Shown piece by piece: positions 1 to 9,298 of a stretch of 59,953 nt of DNA (position 1 is the first letter of the stretch; the number at the start of each line of letters is the position of its first letter). Both the position numbers and the translations under genes were made by a program. The notes under the pieces were generated by a model. It made no database searches, was not told where the DNA came from, and saw nothing but the letters and a program-made list of their open reading frames with translations. Origin of the DNA: Nemertoderma westbladi (taxonomy: Eukaryota; Xenacoelomorpha; Nemertodermatida; Nemertodermatidae); NCBI GenBank assembly GCA_032718475.1, contig JAUCBJ010002391.1, positions 1-59,953 on the forward strand, written 5' to 3'.

Positions 1-580
1 CCAGAGGCGTAGTGAAGGGGGACAGATGCATAGCGAGGAGGGACCAGAGGCATAGCGAGGGGGGCATAGGCGTAGTGAAGGGGGACAGAGGCGTAGCGAG
101 GGGGGGACCAGAGGCGTAGCGAGGGGGACCAAAGGCGTAGCGAGGGGGGACCAAAGGCGTAGCGAGGGGGGACCAAAGGTGCAGCAAGGGGGGGGGGGGG
201 CAGAGGCGTAGCGAGGGGGGACCAGAGGCTTAGCGAGGGGGGACCAAAGGTGTACGAGGGGGGACCAGAGGTGTAGCGAGGGGGGACCAGTGGCGTAGTG
301 AGGGGGGGCCAGAGGCGTAGCGAGGGGGGGGGCAGAGGCATAGCGAGGAGGGGACCAGAGGCGTAGCGAGGGGGGACCAGGACGTAGCGAGGGGGGGACC
401 AGAGGCGTAGGCGAGGGGGGACCATAGGCGTAGCGAGGGGGGACCAGAGGCGTAGTGAAGGGGGACAGAGGCGTAGCGAGCGGGGGCCAGAGGCATAGCG
501 AGGGGGCCAGAGGCGTAGTGAAGGGGACAGATGCGTAGTGAGTGGGGACCAGAGGCGTAGTGAAGGGGGACAGAGACATA
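1..580. repeat. G-rich minisatellite, about 22-23 bp unit
   Basis: Degenerate tandem copies of a unit reading roughly GACCAGAGGCGTAGCGAGGG plus a variable G run. Unit length drifts by 1-3 bases because the G run changes from about 3 to 12. The array begins before the window. Both strands read open over long stretches only because the unit rarely makes stops, so the apparent 120-residue minus-strand ORF here is not credible as a gene. Confidence 0.95.
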
Positions 581-702
581 CAATAATAACACAAGGTACT
601 AGGTACATACAATAATAGCCTAGGGTACATTGGATAGGGTACATTGGGTACATACAATAATAGCACAGGGTACATTGGGTTACATACAATAATAGCATAG
701 GG
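571..702. repeat. Short tandem repeat, about 30 bp, TACATACAATAATAGC type
   Basis: About four imperfect copies of TACATACAATAATAGC followed by AGGGTACATTGGG, directly abutting the G-rich minisatellite. Copies differ by small insertions. Confidence 0.8.
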
Positions 703-1465
703 TAATTTAATTTTTCCTCCTAATCAGTTTTTTATCTGCGTCAATTCTCCCCTGTAGATGATTGGGTCAAGACCCCCCCCCCCCCCCCCCCCCCCCCCAC
801 CCCCGTCTAGCTCTTTGCGTCCCATAGAAATATCCTACGATATGCAAATATATTGCAAGGCGAATGCGTATTCACATAAACAAAATTTACCGATAAATCT
901 AGTAATAATTACACTATTTGCATTTTGCAGAAATTTCTAGACATGATATGTCTGTAATGCAAATATTGATTTAATTTGATTGATATATGAATAATTGCTT
1001 TCACATATGCCTATACTCTTTAAATCTTATACCCTCAGTTCAGACTAAGCCGCCTACAAGCCACTGGATAGTGGATATAGGGTTGGGGATTACTACACTA
1101 TTATTATTTTATAATATTTGAGATTGAATATATATTGGTCTATGTTTATTGCCCTGCTATAAGGCGCGCTAAGCACCTGGCAATATATAAATAATATTGG
1201 TTTAGGAGGCCATGTACGATCTCGGATGATGGCAAAATGTAGGCTGACGCCAATGCATCACGGGGTGTAGACCGCTATACCCAGACCGAACCGTTTCTCT
1301 GCAACTGAGTGGATACGGTCGGCCAAATAAATGTAGGGGTTCATCATACCTCCAGCCACTGTGCTCCTCCTGTCAATATTATTTAAATGTACATATTTTA
1401 GGTTCACTGTAATGGAATCAATGTCTGGAATGGTTGGAGAGTCCGACTTCTTACTAGGACCACAC
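703..1465. other. Unique spacer with a C26 homopolymer
   Basis: No gene recognised. A run of 26 C occupies 773-798. The rest is AT-rich with no domain-like translation. The short ORF across the C run gives only polyproline and is not supported. Confidence 0.6.
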
Positions 1466-3098
1466 AAGTTTGAACCCACCTGAGCAAGAAACCCAACCAG
1501 TTTGAACCCAACTGAACCAGAAACCCAACCAGTTCGAACCCTCCTGAGCCAGAAACCCAACAAGTTCGAACCCAACTGAACCAGAAAACCAAACAGTTCG
1601 AAGCCACCTGAGCCAGAAACCCAACCAGTTCGAACCCACCTGAGCCAGAAACCCAACCAGTTCTAACACATCCGAGCCAGAAATCCAACCAGTTCAAACT
1701 CACCTGAGCCAAGAACCCAACCGGTTCGAACTCACCTGAGCCAGAAACCCAACCAGTTCGAACCCACCTGACCACGAAACCCAACCAATTCGAACCCACC
1801 TGAGCAACAAACCCAACCAGTTCGAAACGACCTGAGCCAGAAACCCAACCAGTTCGAAACCACCTGAGCCAGAAACCCAACCAGTTCGAACCCACCTGAG
1901 CCAGAAACCCAACAAGTACGAACCTTCCTGAGCCAGAAACCCAACCAGTTCGAAATCACCTGAGCCAGAAACCCAACCGGTTCGAACTCACCTGAGCCAG
2001 AAACCCAACCAGTTCGAACCCACCTGACCACGAAACCCAACCAGTTCGAACCCACCTGAGCAACAAACCCAACCAGTTCGAAACGACCTGAGCCAGAAAC
2101 CCAACCAGTACGAACCCATCTGAGCCAGAAACCCAATCAGTTCGAACCCACCTGGGCCAGAAACCCAACCAGTTCGAACCCACCTGACCCAGAAACACAA
2201 CCAGTTCGAACCCACCTGAGCCAGAAACACTACCAGTTCGAACCCACCTGAGTCAGAAACCCAACTAGTTCGAACCCACCTGACCACGAAACCCAATCAG
2301 TTCGAACCCACAAGTGCCAGAAATCCAACCTGTTCGAACCAACCTGAGCCAGAAACCCAACCAGTTCGAACCCACCTGAGCCAGAAACCCAACCTGTTCG
2401 AACCCACCTGAGCCAGAAACCCAACCAGTTCGAACCCACCCCACCTGAGCCCGAAACCCAAACAGTTCTAACCCACCTGAGCCAGAAACCCAACCAGTTC
2501 GAACCCACGTGAGCCAGAAACCCAACCAGTTCGAACCCATCTGAGGCAGAAACTAAACCAGTTCGAACCCACCTGACCACGAAACCCAATCAGTTCGAAC
2601 CCATCTGAGGCAGAAACCAAACCAGTTCGAACCCACCTGACCACGAAACCCAATCAGTTCGAACCCACAAGTGCCAGAAATCCAACCTGTTCGAACCCAC
2701 CTGAGCCAGAAACCCAACCAGTTCGAACCCACCTGAGCCAGAAACCCAACCTGTTCGAACCCACCTGAGCCAGAAACCCAACCAGTTAGAACCCACCTGA
2801 GCCAGAAACCCAAACAGTTCTAACCCACCTGAGCCAGAAACCCAACCAGTTCGAACCCACCTGAGCCAGAAACCCAACCAGTTCGAACCCACCTGAGCCA
2901 GAAACCCAACCAGTTCGAACCCATCTGAGCCAGAAACCCAACCAGTTCGAACCCACCTGAGCCAGAAACCCAACCAGTTCGAACCCACCTGAGCCAGAAA
3001 CCCAACCAGTTCGAACCCACCCCACCTGAGCCCGAAACCCAAACAGTTCTAACCCACCTGAGCCAGAAACCCAACCAGTTCGAACCCACCTGAGCCAG
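1466..3098. repeat. 32-bp satellite, about 51 copies
   Basis: Tandem unit of 32 bp, read on the plus strand as ACCAGTTCGAACCCACCTGA then GCCAGAAACCCA. Spacing of 32 was checked on successive CTGAGCC words (2701 and 2733). Copies differ by point changes, and some segments are repeated as multi-unit blocks: the PuTTCTAACCC and CCCACCTGAGCCC variants recur near 2410-2475 and 3010-3055. All minus-strand ORFs here (GFWLRWVRTGWVSGSGGFEL-type) are by-products of a stop-poor repeat. The unit matches the B-box half of the SINE at 7171-7280 (see findings). Confidence 0.97.
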
Positions 3099-3818
3099 AA
3101 GCACACTCCACGGACATAAATAGTTATAAACTGTAAACCCCCAGAAAATCATAGATTAAATATAAACGCATAATCGCGATATACTGATACATAACATTAA
3201 TATAATTATGAATAATTATAAGAAAGCCCAAATAAGTATAGTTGATGTAACAATAGCTGCCTGTAAACATGCTGAACTGTTTAGTGATACATAAATAAGG
3301 TATAATATATTATATAATGGACAATATTAAAGTAAATTATCTAGTTTAAGAGGAACTGTTATACTTGTAGACTGTTATGACCCAGCAGACGAGCAAAATA
3401 CTATAATATTCACCGAAAATCAGCCACTCGTTTAACCGAAGATATCCAATAATATTGCATTATTAATAATTTATAATGAAAAGAGAAAGCCGCTTCTTAT
3501 AATAATAATAGCTACAATATAATAGCAGTAATAGAAGTAATAGTACCCCCCACCACCACCACAGCACATTATGGTAGCTACCATAGCACAATTTAGTTTC
3601 AGTTCAGTTCAATGTGTTATAAATACAAATTTGCACTGTAAAATATTGGAATTGAAATATTTATGGAATAATATCGGGTAAATCATTTATCGTATAAACA
3701 GTAAATAGGAACCAATCTAAAAGTGTAATTCTATGAAAACCACAAAGTGTAGATGGAGAGTGCCACATTAAATAAATAGGTGAACCGCACCGAAACCGGA
3801 ACCACACAATAACGTGTA
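3099..3818. other. AT-rich spacer, no gene seen
   Basis: AT-rich DNA with short ATA/ATAAT runs and a CCACCACCACCAC stretch near 3550. No coding or structural RNA signal was recognised. Confidence 0.6.
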
Positions 3819-4074
3819 ACAGCGAATAGGTTACAAATGTGTAACAGGTAAGGGAATAGGTTACAAATGTGTAACAGGTAAGGGAATAGGTTACAAATGT
3901 GTAACAGGTAAGGGAATAGGTTACAAATGTGTAACAGGTAAGGGAATGGGTTACAAATGTGTAACAGGTAAGGGAATAGGTTACAAATGTGTAACAGGTA
4001 AGGGAATAGGTTACAAATGTGTAACAGGTAAGGGAATGGGTTACAAATGTGTAACAGGTAAGGGAATAGGTTAC
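3819..4074. repeat. 30-bp tandem repeat, about 8.5 copies
   Basis: Exact 30-bp spacing is visible because copies fall at the same column every 60 bases. The unit contains GTTACAAATGTGTAAC, a 6-bp perfect stem with a 4-base loop, followed by AGGTAAGGGAATAG. Copies are nearly identical, with only an A/G change (GAATAGG or GAATGGG), so the array is young or homogenised. Confidence 0.97.
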
Positions 4075-4457
4075 AACAATAATCTTGATGAATTACCCAG
4101 CGGATTGTTTGCGAGGAGATAGTTACTGAAGATGAGATGCAACCGGGAGAATTGGTTCTTATAGAAAGTTGTCTTCCAATATCGAGTTCCTACTTATTAT
4201 TATTATTATATACCAATATATTATTGTAAATGATATTAAAAATGCGGCGGTCAAATATAATATAATATATACTTTAGAGATCTAATTAAGAAAAGAATAA
4301 CTTGATATGATAACAACAAGAAACACACTAGAGCTGTTTTTCTTCTCGAAAACTATAGGGATATAAGATAGAAGACGAAAATAGTTTCACTTTCTATTTA
4401 CTTGATCGATTGCAGTAAGTAATGATCTAAGAGTTGGAGGCGGTGAGGTTGTCCTCG
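4075..4457. other. Beta-thymosin 3' flank
   Basis: Downstream side of the minus-strand thymosin gene and presumably its 3' UTR. I did not find an obvious canonical AATAAA close to the stop on the minus strand. The minus-strand translation shows no further thymosin repeat. Confidence 0.5.
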
Positions 4458-5213
4458 TCACTCTACGTGCTTCAACTTGGATTTATCGAAACCCTTGACT
4501 TCGGCGCGAGAATCTACGAACTCGGCGTCGATGTCTCCCTTGGACGGGAGTCGGGTTCGAACTTCGGTCTCAACGTGCTTCAACTTACCGGAATCGAAAG
4601 TAGAAACCCCGGATACGTCCGGCAGGGTTTCCGGTTTGCGTTCTTCCATCAGCGTCTGCGCCGTGGGCAGCGGGTTCTTCTCATCCACGTCCACATGCTT
4701 TAACTTCCCGTGGTCGAAGGTTTTAACTAAATCCCTGGATTGGGCGGCTTCCTGTTTTATCACTTCGGTTGTCGGGAGAACTGATTTCTCTTTGGTCTCG
4801 ACGTGTTTCAGCTTGGAGGAATCGAAGTCCCCAACCCCCGCGGCCACCGGCGGTAGAACGTCAGGCCGACGTTCTGCCATCAACGTCTGTTCCGATGGAA
4901 GCGTGTTCTTCTCTTCAACGTCGACCTTCTTTAATTTAGAGGAATCGAAAGATTTAATCTCTGCCCTAGAGTGAACCGTCTCCTCTTTGATAACGTCTTG
5001 GGAAGGGAGCACAGTTTTATCCTTTGTCTCGACTTTTTTCAGGTTTGCTGCGTTGAACTTGGTGACTTCGTCTACGTTCGGCAGCTCCTCAGGACGTCTT
5101 TCTTCCATCAGGTCGTTAGCGGTTGGCAGGAGGTTCTTTTCGTCAACTTTAACGTGTTTTAGCTGGGAGGTTTTGAAGGATTCGATATCAGGTTTAACAT
5201 CTTTAACATCCAT
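4458..5213 (-). CDS. Multi-repeat beta-thymosin (actin-binding), 251 aa
   Basis: Encodes a cytoplasmic protein of beta-thymosin/WH2 repeats. In this family the short helix followed by the LKHV/LKKV motif binds monomeric actin, and multimeric forms in invertebrates regulate actin assembly. Visible here: the core LK(H/K)V occurs at residues 18-21, 58-61, 94-97, 135-138, 171-174, 211-214 and 247-250. There are six complete repeats, each followed by a K.LP.....I or LLP....LMEER segment, plus a seventh that stops right after LKHVE. Spacing alternates 40, 36, 41, 36, 40, 36 residues. Odd repeats continue with VDEKN-type and ER(R/K)P-type linkers, even ones with ETK-type and SR-type linkers, so the real unit is a dimer. 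The start ATG has A at -3 and G at +4, and the stop is TGA. The reading frame is intact with no intron. No signal peptide or membrane segment. Family assignment is firm; the orthologue name (ciboulot-like or thypedin-like) is not assigned. Confidence 0.95.
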   Translation of the reverse strand: MDVKDVKPDIESFKTSQLKHVKVDEKNLLPTANDLMEERRPEELPNVDEVTKFNAANLKKVETKDKTVLPSQDVIKEETVHSRAEIKSFDSSKLKKVDVEEKNTLPSEQTLMAERRPDVLPPVAAGVGDFDSSKLKHVETKEKSVLPTTEVIKQEAAQSRDLVKTFDHGKLKHVDVDEKNPLPTAQTLMEERKPETLPDVSGVSTFDSGKLKHVETEVRTRLPSKGDIDAEFVDSRAEVKGFDKSKLKHVE

Positions 5214-7170
5214 GTTTGTTTATTGAATGGTTTTGGTCGAGTGAATATAATTTACAATATGAATAATGTTATTATTAAATTATGATTTATTAAGTTCTAA
5301 CCTAACAGTCTAATTAATATCTTTTTACAAATATGCAAATGCTAACGGTAGGCAGAATAATACTTAGTAGGCCTACTGTAGCGGTACCTACTAGGTCTAA
5401 TGCAGTAATGTAATGTGAGACCGGGGGGGAAATTGGACGAAAATCGCATTTCGGCTTTAAAAACTTATCTTAACTTAACCTAACTTATCAATTAATAGGA
5501 AGGAGCAGAATACAGTGCAGCAGTGGCAGGGCAGGTTATTCTAACCAAAGAAATACGGTAAAAATACGGTACCGGTGGGGGTAACAATTTTACAGGCTGG
5601 TAAGGCCTACCGGTACCTAACATGTTATTATTTGCGTCGATTTCCCTGAATGTACGTACGTAGACCTACATCAGTACAGATGTACCGTTCCGAAACAAAC
5701 ATCCAGCAATTGAAATAAATTGCACAGGTTACAATAACAATTTTATTTTAGAAGGTAAATGCTGAAATGTGTTATTTGCGATCTTACCCCAGGCAGCCAG
5801 GAGGTTGCCTTTTGATATCGTCGAGAGTCCATCTCTCTATCAGTTAAATTGAAATTTGTAATACAGCGATGGATCGGAATACAGAAATGATATGATGATT
5901 TACAATAAAACATCAAAGGGAAATACCGGTAGGTCCCTACTACTACATACTAAATGCTAAGGCGTTAAATCAAAGTAGACTGACTACAGTTACAGTACAG
6001 GAGATTGAACAAATATTTACAGACAGATAAAACCAATATAGACGTTGAAGACGATATAGGCAACATCAAATGAAAAGAAACAAACACTACGTACTGACGT
6101 AATTAGGGCGATTATAATATACCACCGGTAGGCCTATTTACTAAGAAGATTAGTCCTGATTAGTGGATTAGTGATGCTGTAATTGGTTATCCGCTGCTAG
6201 TACAGATAAGTAGTGCAACTCAGGCGTCTGTGACTGTGAGTAGATGCGGGTAGTTAAGATTTGGTCTATTAAATTCTGAACAAAGTAGTACAGGCCGAGC
6301 TGAATGTAATTACAACGCATAAACCGGAACTGTTTTTGTTTTATACAAATGGAAGTTCTCACTCAGTCATATTAATTGTTATCATATCTTGAGTCATTGT
6401 CGTTTAAGTAAGATTACCAGATTAATAATACAGGCAGACCGGTGTAGCAGTAAAATAATGTCAGCCCCTTTCTATGAAGACTAGTAATTTGAAGGTTATT
6501 GCCAACTGGCGCGAGAGATAAACGAACAAGTAGTTCTCATTACATTTTATCACCGCCAATCTGCCTACAGTTTTGGAGCGCCGAGCGAACGGCGTACAGA
6601 CAGATAGGTATGAACAATTATTGTGTCTGAGTATCTTCCACGAAGTGTCCTAACAGACAGTCAGAAATTTATCTACAACACCATAATATACTACATTAAA
6701 AAAAGGCTAATGGGGGGGGGGGGGGGGGGGGGGGGCATAAAATTCAACCTTGGAATTTGAAAGATTTGACAGGCAGGAATGCAAGTTAGCTATCGTGCCT
6801 ACAGTACTTATATTTTATGATAATTATTTATGGTTTCCGTTATAAAGGAATAGGAAGGGAGAACCAAACATATGTTACTTTAATAGAATCCCTCAATACA
6901 GTACCAGTAATGTGCAGTAGCCTACCATTACCCAATGGAATCCTCCAATGCACACGATTTCTATAAATAATATCAAGGGACTAACTAGGCACACTCATCA
7001 TCCCATTGGCTCAATCATATGGGGAACATAAATAGCTGCGGTTAATGTCTGGAGCACAAAGTGGGAATATTCCACAGTAATTTATGTTTGCGAACTTTGC
7101 ATGGTTGCATGGCGTCTCTCATAACATCCAACAATCCATTCTCACAATATATCAAGAATAATTCTATTGT
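5214..7170. other. Intergenic spacer, no gene seen
   Basis: Upstream of the thymosin start. It contains one diverged copy of the dispersed GGAAAGGAGCAGGTTACAG element (about 5497-5565), several TACCGGTA and TAGGCCTA palindromes, and a run of 24 G at 6712-6735. The 64-codon minus-strand ORF at 6168-6362 has no recognisable feature and is left out. Confidence 0.6.
6712..6735. repeat. G24 homopolymer
   Basis: An uninterrupted run of 24 G. Length may be unreliable in an assembly. Confidence 0.9.
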
Positions 7171-7280
7171 ACAATTATAATTTTCGTTGGGCAGCTTAGC
7201 AATGTCGGTCTGACGTCAGGTGGGATCGAACTGGTAACCTCGAGGATGGAAGTCCGGCGCTTTATCCATCGCTAAATCAA
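7171..7280 (-). mobile_element. tRNA-derived SINE, copy 1
   Basis: Read on the minus strand this looks like a degraded tRNA gene. A TAGCGATGGATAAAGCGC segment lies in A-box position, then CCGGACTTCC in anticodon-arm position, then a clear B box AGTTCGATCCC, followed by a tail with TTGCTAAGCTG. It shares this layout and many bases with the plus-strand copy at about 7460-7580, including GACTTCCA, ACCAGTTCGATCCCA, and AAGCTG followed by AACGAA. That repeated non-tRNA tail is why it is called a SINE and not a tRNA gene. Confidence 0.7.
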
Positions 7281-7459
7281 CTCAGATAAAAGGAAGGCCT
7301 ACAGTAGCTATACTTAGAAGGGGATACATACACCGGGCCGTGATGGTTCTTGGTTAGTGGCTGCACAGCACATGATTTGGTTTTACATATGGGAGGCCAT
7401 GGGGACGTAAATTGCGGTGATACAAGGTTTTCCAGGTCTAACTTTTTTTATGTGATCTA

Positions 7460-7580
7460 CTATTGGGATTGTTAGAGAGTTAGACTTCCAAACTGGAGTT
7501 CACCAGTTCGATCCCAACAGGAAGTCAATGTCGACTTTGTTAAGCTGAAAAGAACGAAGATTATATTAATATAACACCAC
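7460..7580 (+). mobile_element. tRNA-derived SINE, copy 2
   Basis: Same element as 7171-7280 in opposite orientation. Contains GTTAGAGAGTTAGACTTCCA, then CACCAGTTCGATCCCA (B box at about 7506-7515), GTCGACTTTGTTAAGCTG and AACGAAGATTATATT. Diverged from copy 1 mainly in the spacer between the boxes, so not a recent insertion. Confidence 0.65.
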
Positions 7581-7599
7581 TCCCTCTCACCCATCCAAG

Positions 7600-8406
7600 A
7601 TAAAAACTAATATAATTGTAAACCAGATTCCTACCAACCTAACAGCTAAAGTACAGTAATAGACTGGCACTGCGCTAGGATAACTGACGTAAACGACTAT
7701 GGTAACTGATCAATCAGGTACAGTTCACCCTAACTTTATTATCGCTTAGAGACACAAATTTTTAATCCTACAAACAATTAAAGCTCGCAGCAACTGTACC
7801 AAGTATCAAGTGGCATTGGATGGAATTACTTAAACCTACTGACACACCACCAAAGCATGTAAATAATTTCATGGAAACGCCCATAAAATACCAATAAAAT
7901 GAATGTCTATTAAATAAATAGCCTATAATGATAAGCAACAACTGCCGCTAAGCAATAACCAGTTACACCCAGGAAACCAGCTAATATATAATAGAGAGAG
8001 AGACTCCACCAGTAGTAGATACAATAAATCAGTTCAAGGTTTATCTTAAGTTAATAATGAGTTTGGTAGATAATATGGGCGGACATTGGCGTGATGCTAA
8101 TGGTGTAGCAACCAGGAAGTTACACATCAGTGCTAGGAATAATAATTAAATCACACCATAGTTTGCTGCTGTTAGTAGTTGTAAGTATGGCTATAGGCAA
8201 TCCCTGGCACAATACATTGGTTAACATCTGGAACGATCTTTCTGCAAACACTGATAACCAATGGAGCGGAGTAGGTAGGTTGTAAGTACACCCATTGGAA
8301 ATAGTAATACAGATTTACCCCCCTCCCCCTAAATTATATAGGGGTAAACATCAATATGAATCATCATGAATAAACACACCATTGCCATCGGCCGCTCTGG
8401 GTCTAT
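7600..8406. other. Spacer downstream of PCID2
   Basis: AT-rich sequence 3' of the minus-strand PCID2 stop. Nothing coding was recognised. Confidence 0.5.
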
Positions 8407-9233
8407 CTATAGAAATGTTGCTAACTTTGGGAAGGGATTCTGTTTGCTTATAACTAATTTTTGGTGTTGGTGGGAGATGTATCCTTTAATGTAGTTATCG
8501 TATATAAGGTTCGCTAGTAGGCATTCAACCTCATCCTTGTCAATCTCTTCCGCAAGATCTTGTGCGGCTAGAGCAGCAACTAGGGCGTCAATGGGAACTT
8601 GATGAGTGTTCAACACAGAGACAACTCGCTTAAATAAATTCCTGAACGCTATTATCTTCAGTCGTTCTAGAATCAGGAACACCCCGTAGTACACGAAGAA
8701 TTCTTCGTCTTCTGCTATGGCTCTGTCTATCTTCTTGACATTGCCTTCAACCACAGCGTTGCGTAATGGAATGTACTGGCCCAGGTTGTGTTTCTCTAAG
8801 GAAGATACCGTCGGCATCTTACCCAACATCATCCCAGTTGGAACCAAATAGACAAGAATTAATCGTAGATTCTTCGTAGAATGTGGTGGACAGTTCGAGA
8901 ACGCAAAGGTTAAGAATTTATCGGCGAGTTTAAAATCGCTTTCTAGAAGACACTTCCTCCCATTGAAGTAACTGAATGTCACGCGGTCGGAGAGAGTAAA
9001 CTGATCGCGCATTGGAGACTGATCGATGGCCCTGATCAACGGTTTGCAAAGGTTGAGTTTGTTGATTTTAAAGTAGATCTTGAACAGTTGGTTGACTATA
9101 CCGAGCATCCCCCATCGCTTGCTAACATCGGCGTGGGCTCGGGTATCGCTCGCACAGACACGGAAGCAGTTCATGAGATTCTCCGCCGCTTTCTCTAGGT
9201 GCTTCCAGTTCGTCGAAACAACTTGAGAATTAC
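8407..9233 (-). CDS. PCID2: PCID2, exon 2 (PCI domain)
   Basis: Second and last exon of the orthologue of PCI domain-containing protein 2 (yeast Thp1), the subunit of the nuclear TREX-2 complex that with GANP/Sac3 and DSS1 couples transcription to mRNA export at nuclear pores. The exon starts after an AG acceptor at 9234-9235 and contributes GT to a glycine codon split with exon 1. Family hallmarks seen: NCFRVCASDTRA, WGMLGIVNQLFKIYFKINKL, LCKPLIRAID, the ILVYLVP segment, FLILERLKIIAFRNLFKRV and the C-terminal GYISHQHQKLVISKQNPFP, which closes the winged-helix part of the PCI domain. Stop TAG at 8407-8409. Joined with exon 1 the product is 406 residues, close to the roughly 400 usual for the family. 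The frame is intact, so the gene looks functional. Confidence 0.96.
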
Positions 9234-9298
9234 CTGCGATAAATTAATTAATCATAAACTGTGTAGGCCTATCACATTTACGGAGAACTCTAGAAACT

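Noticed and set aside
230-592. Minus-strand 120-codon ORF in the first minisatellite
   Set aside because: Repeat translation without any non-repeat segment.
758-940. Short plus-strand ORF with a polyproline run
   Set aside because: The proline run is just the C26 homopolymer, and length there is unreliable.
1258-3152. Many overlapping minus-strand ORFs of GFWLRWVRTGWVSGSGGFEL type
   Set aside because: The 32-bp unit is not a multiple of three and leaves all three frames open. Repeating peptides appear in several frames at once, which marks a stop-poor satellite and not a gene.
4434-5226. Plus-strand ORFs opposite the thymosin gene
   Set aside because: They are the reverse complement of a repetitive coding sequence; the minus frame has clear family motifs and a good start.
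7190-7280. A functional tRNA gene
   Set aside because: The B box is good but acceptor and anticodon stems do not pair convincingly, and a second copy with the same non-tRNA tail shows it is a SINE.
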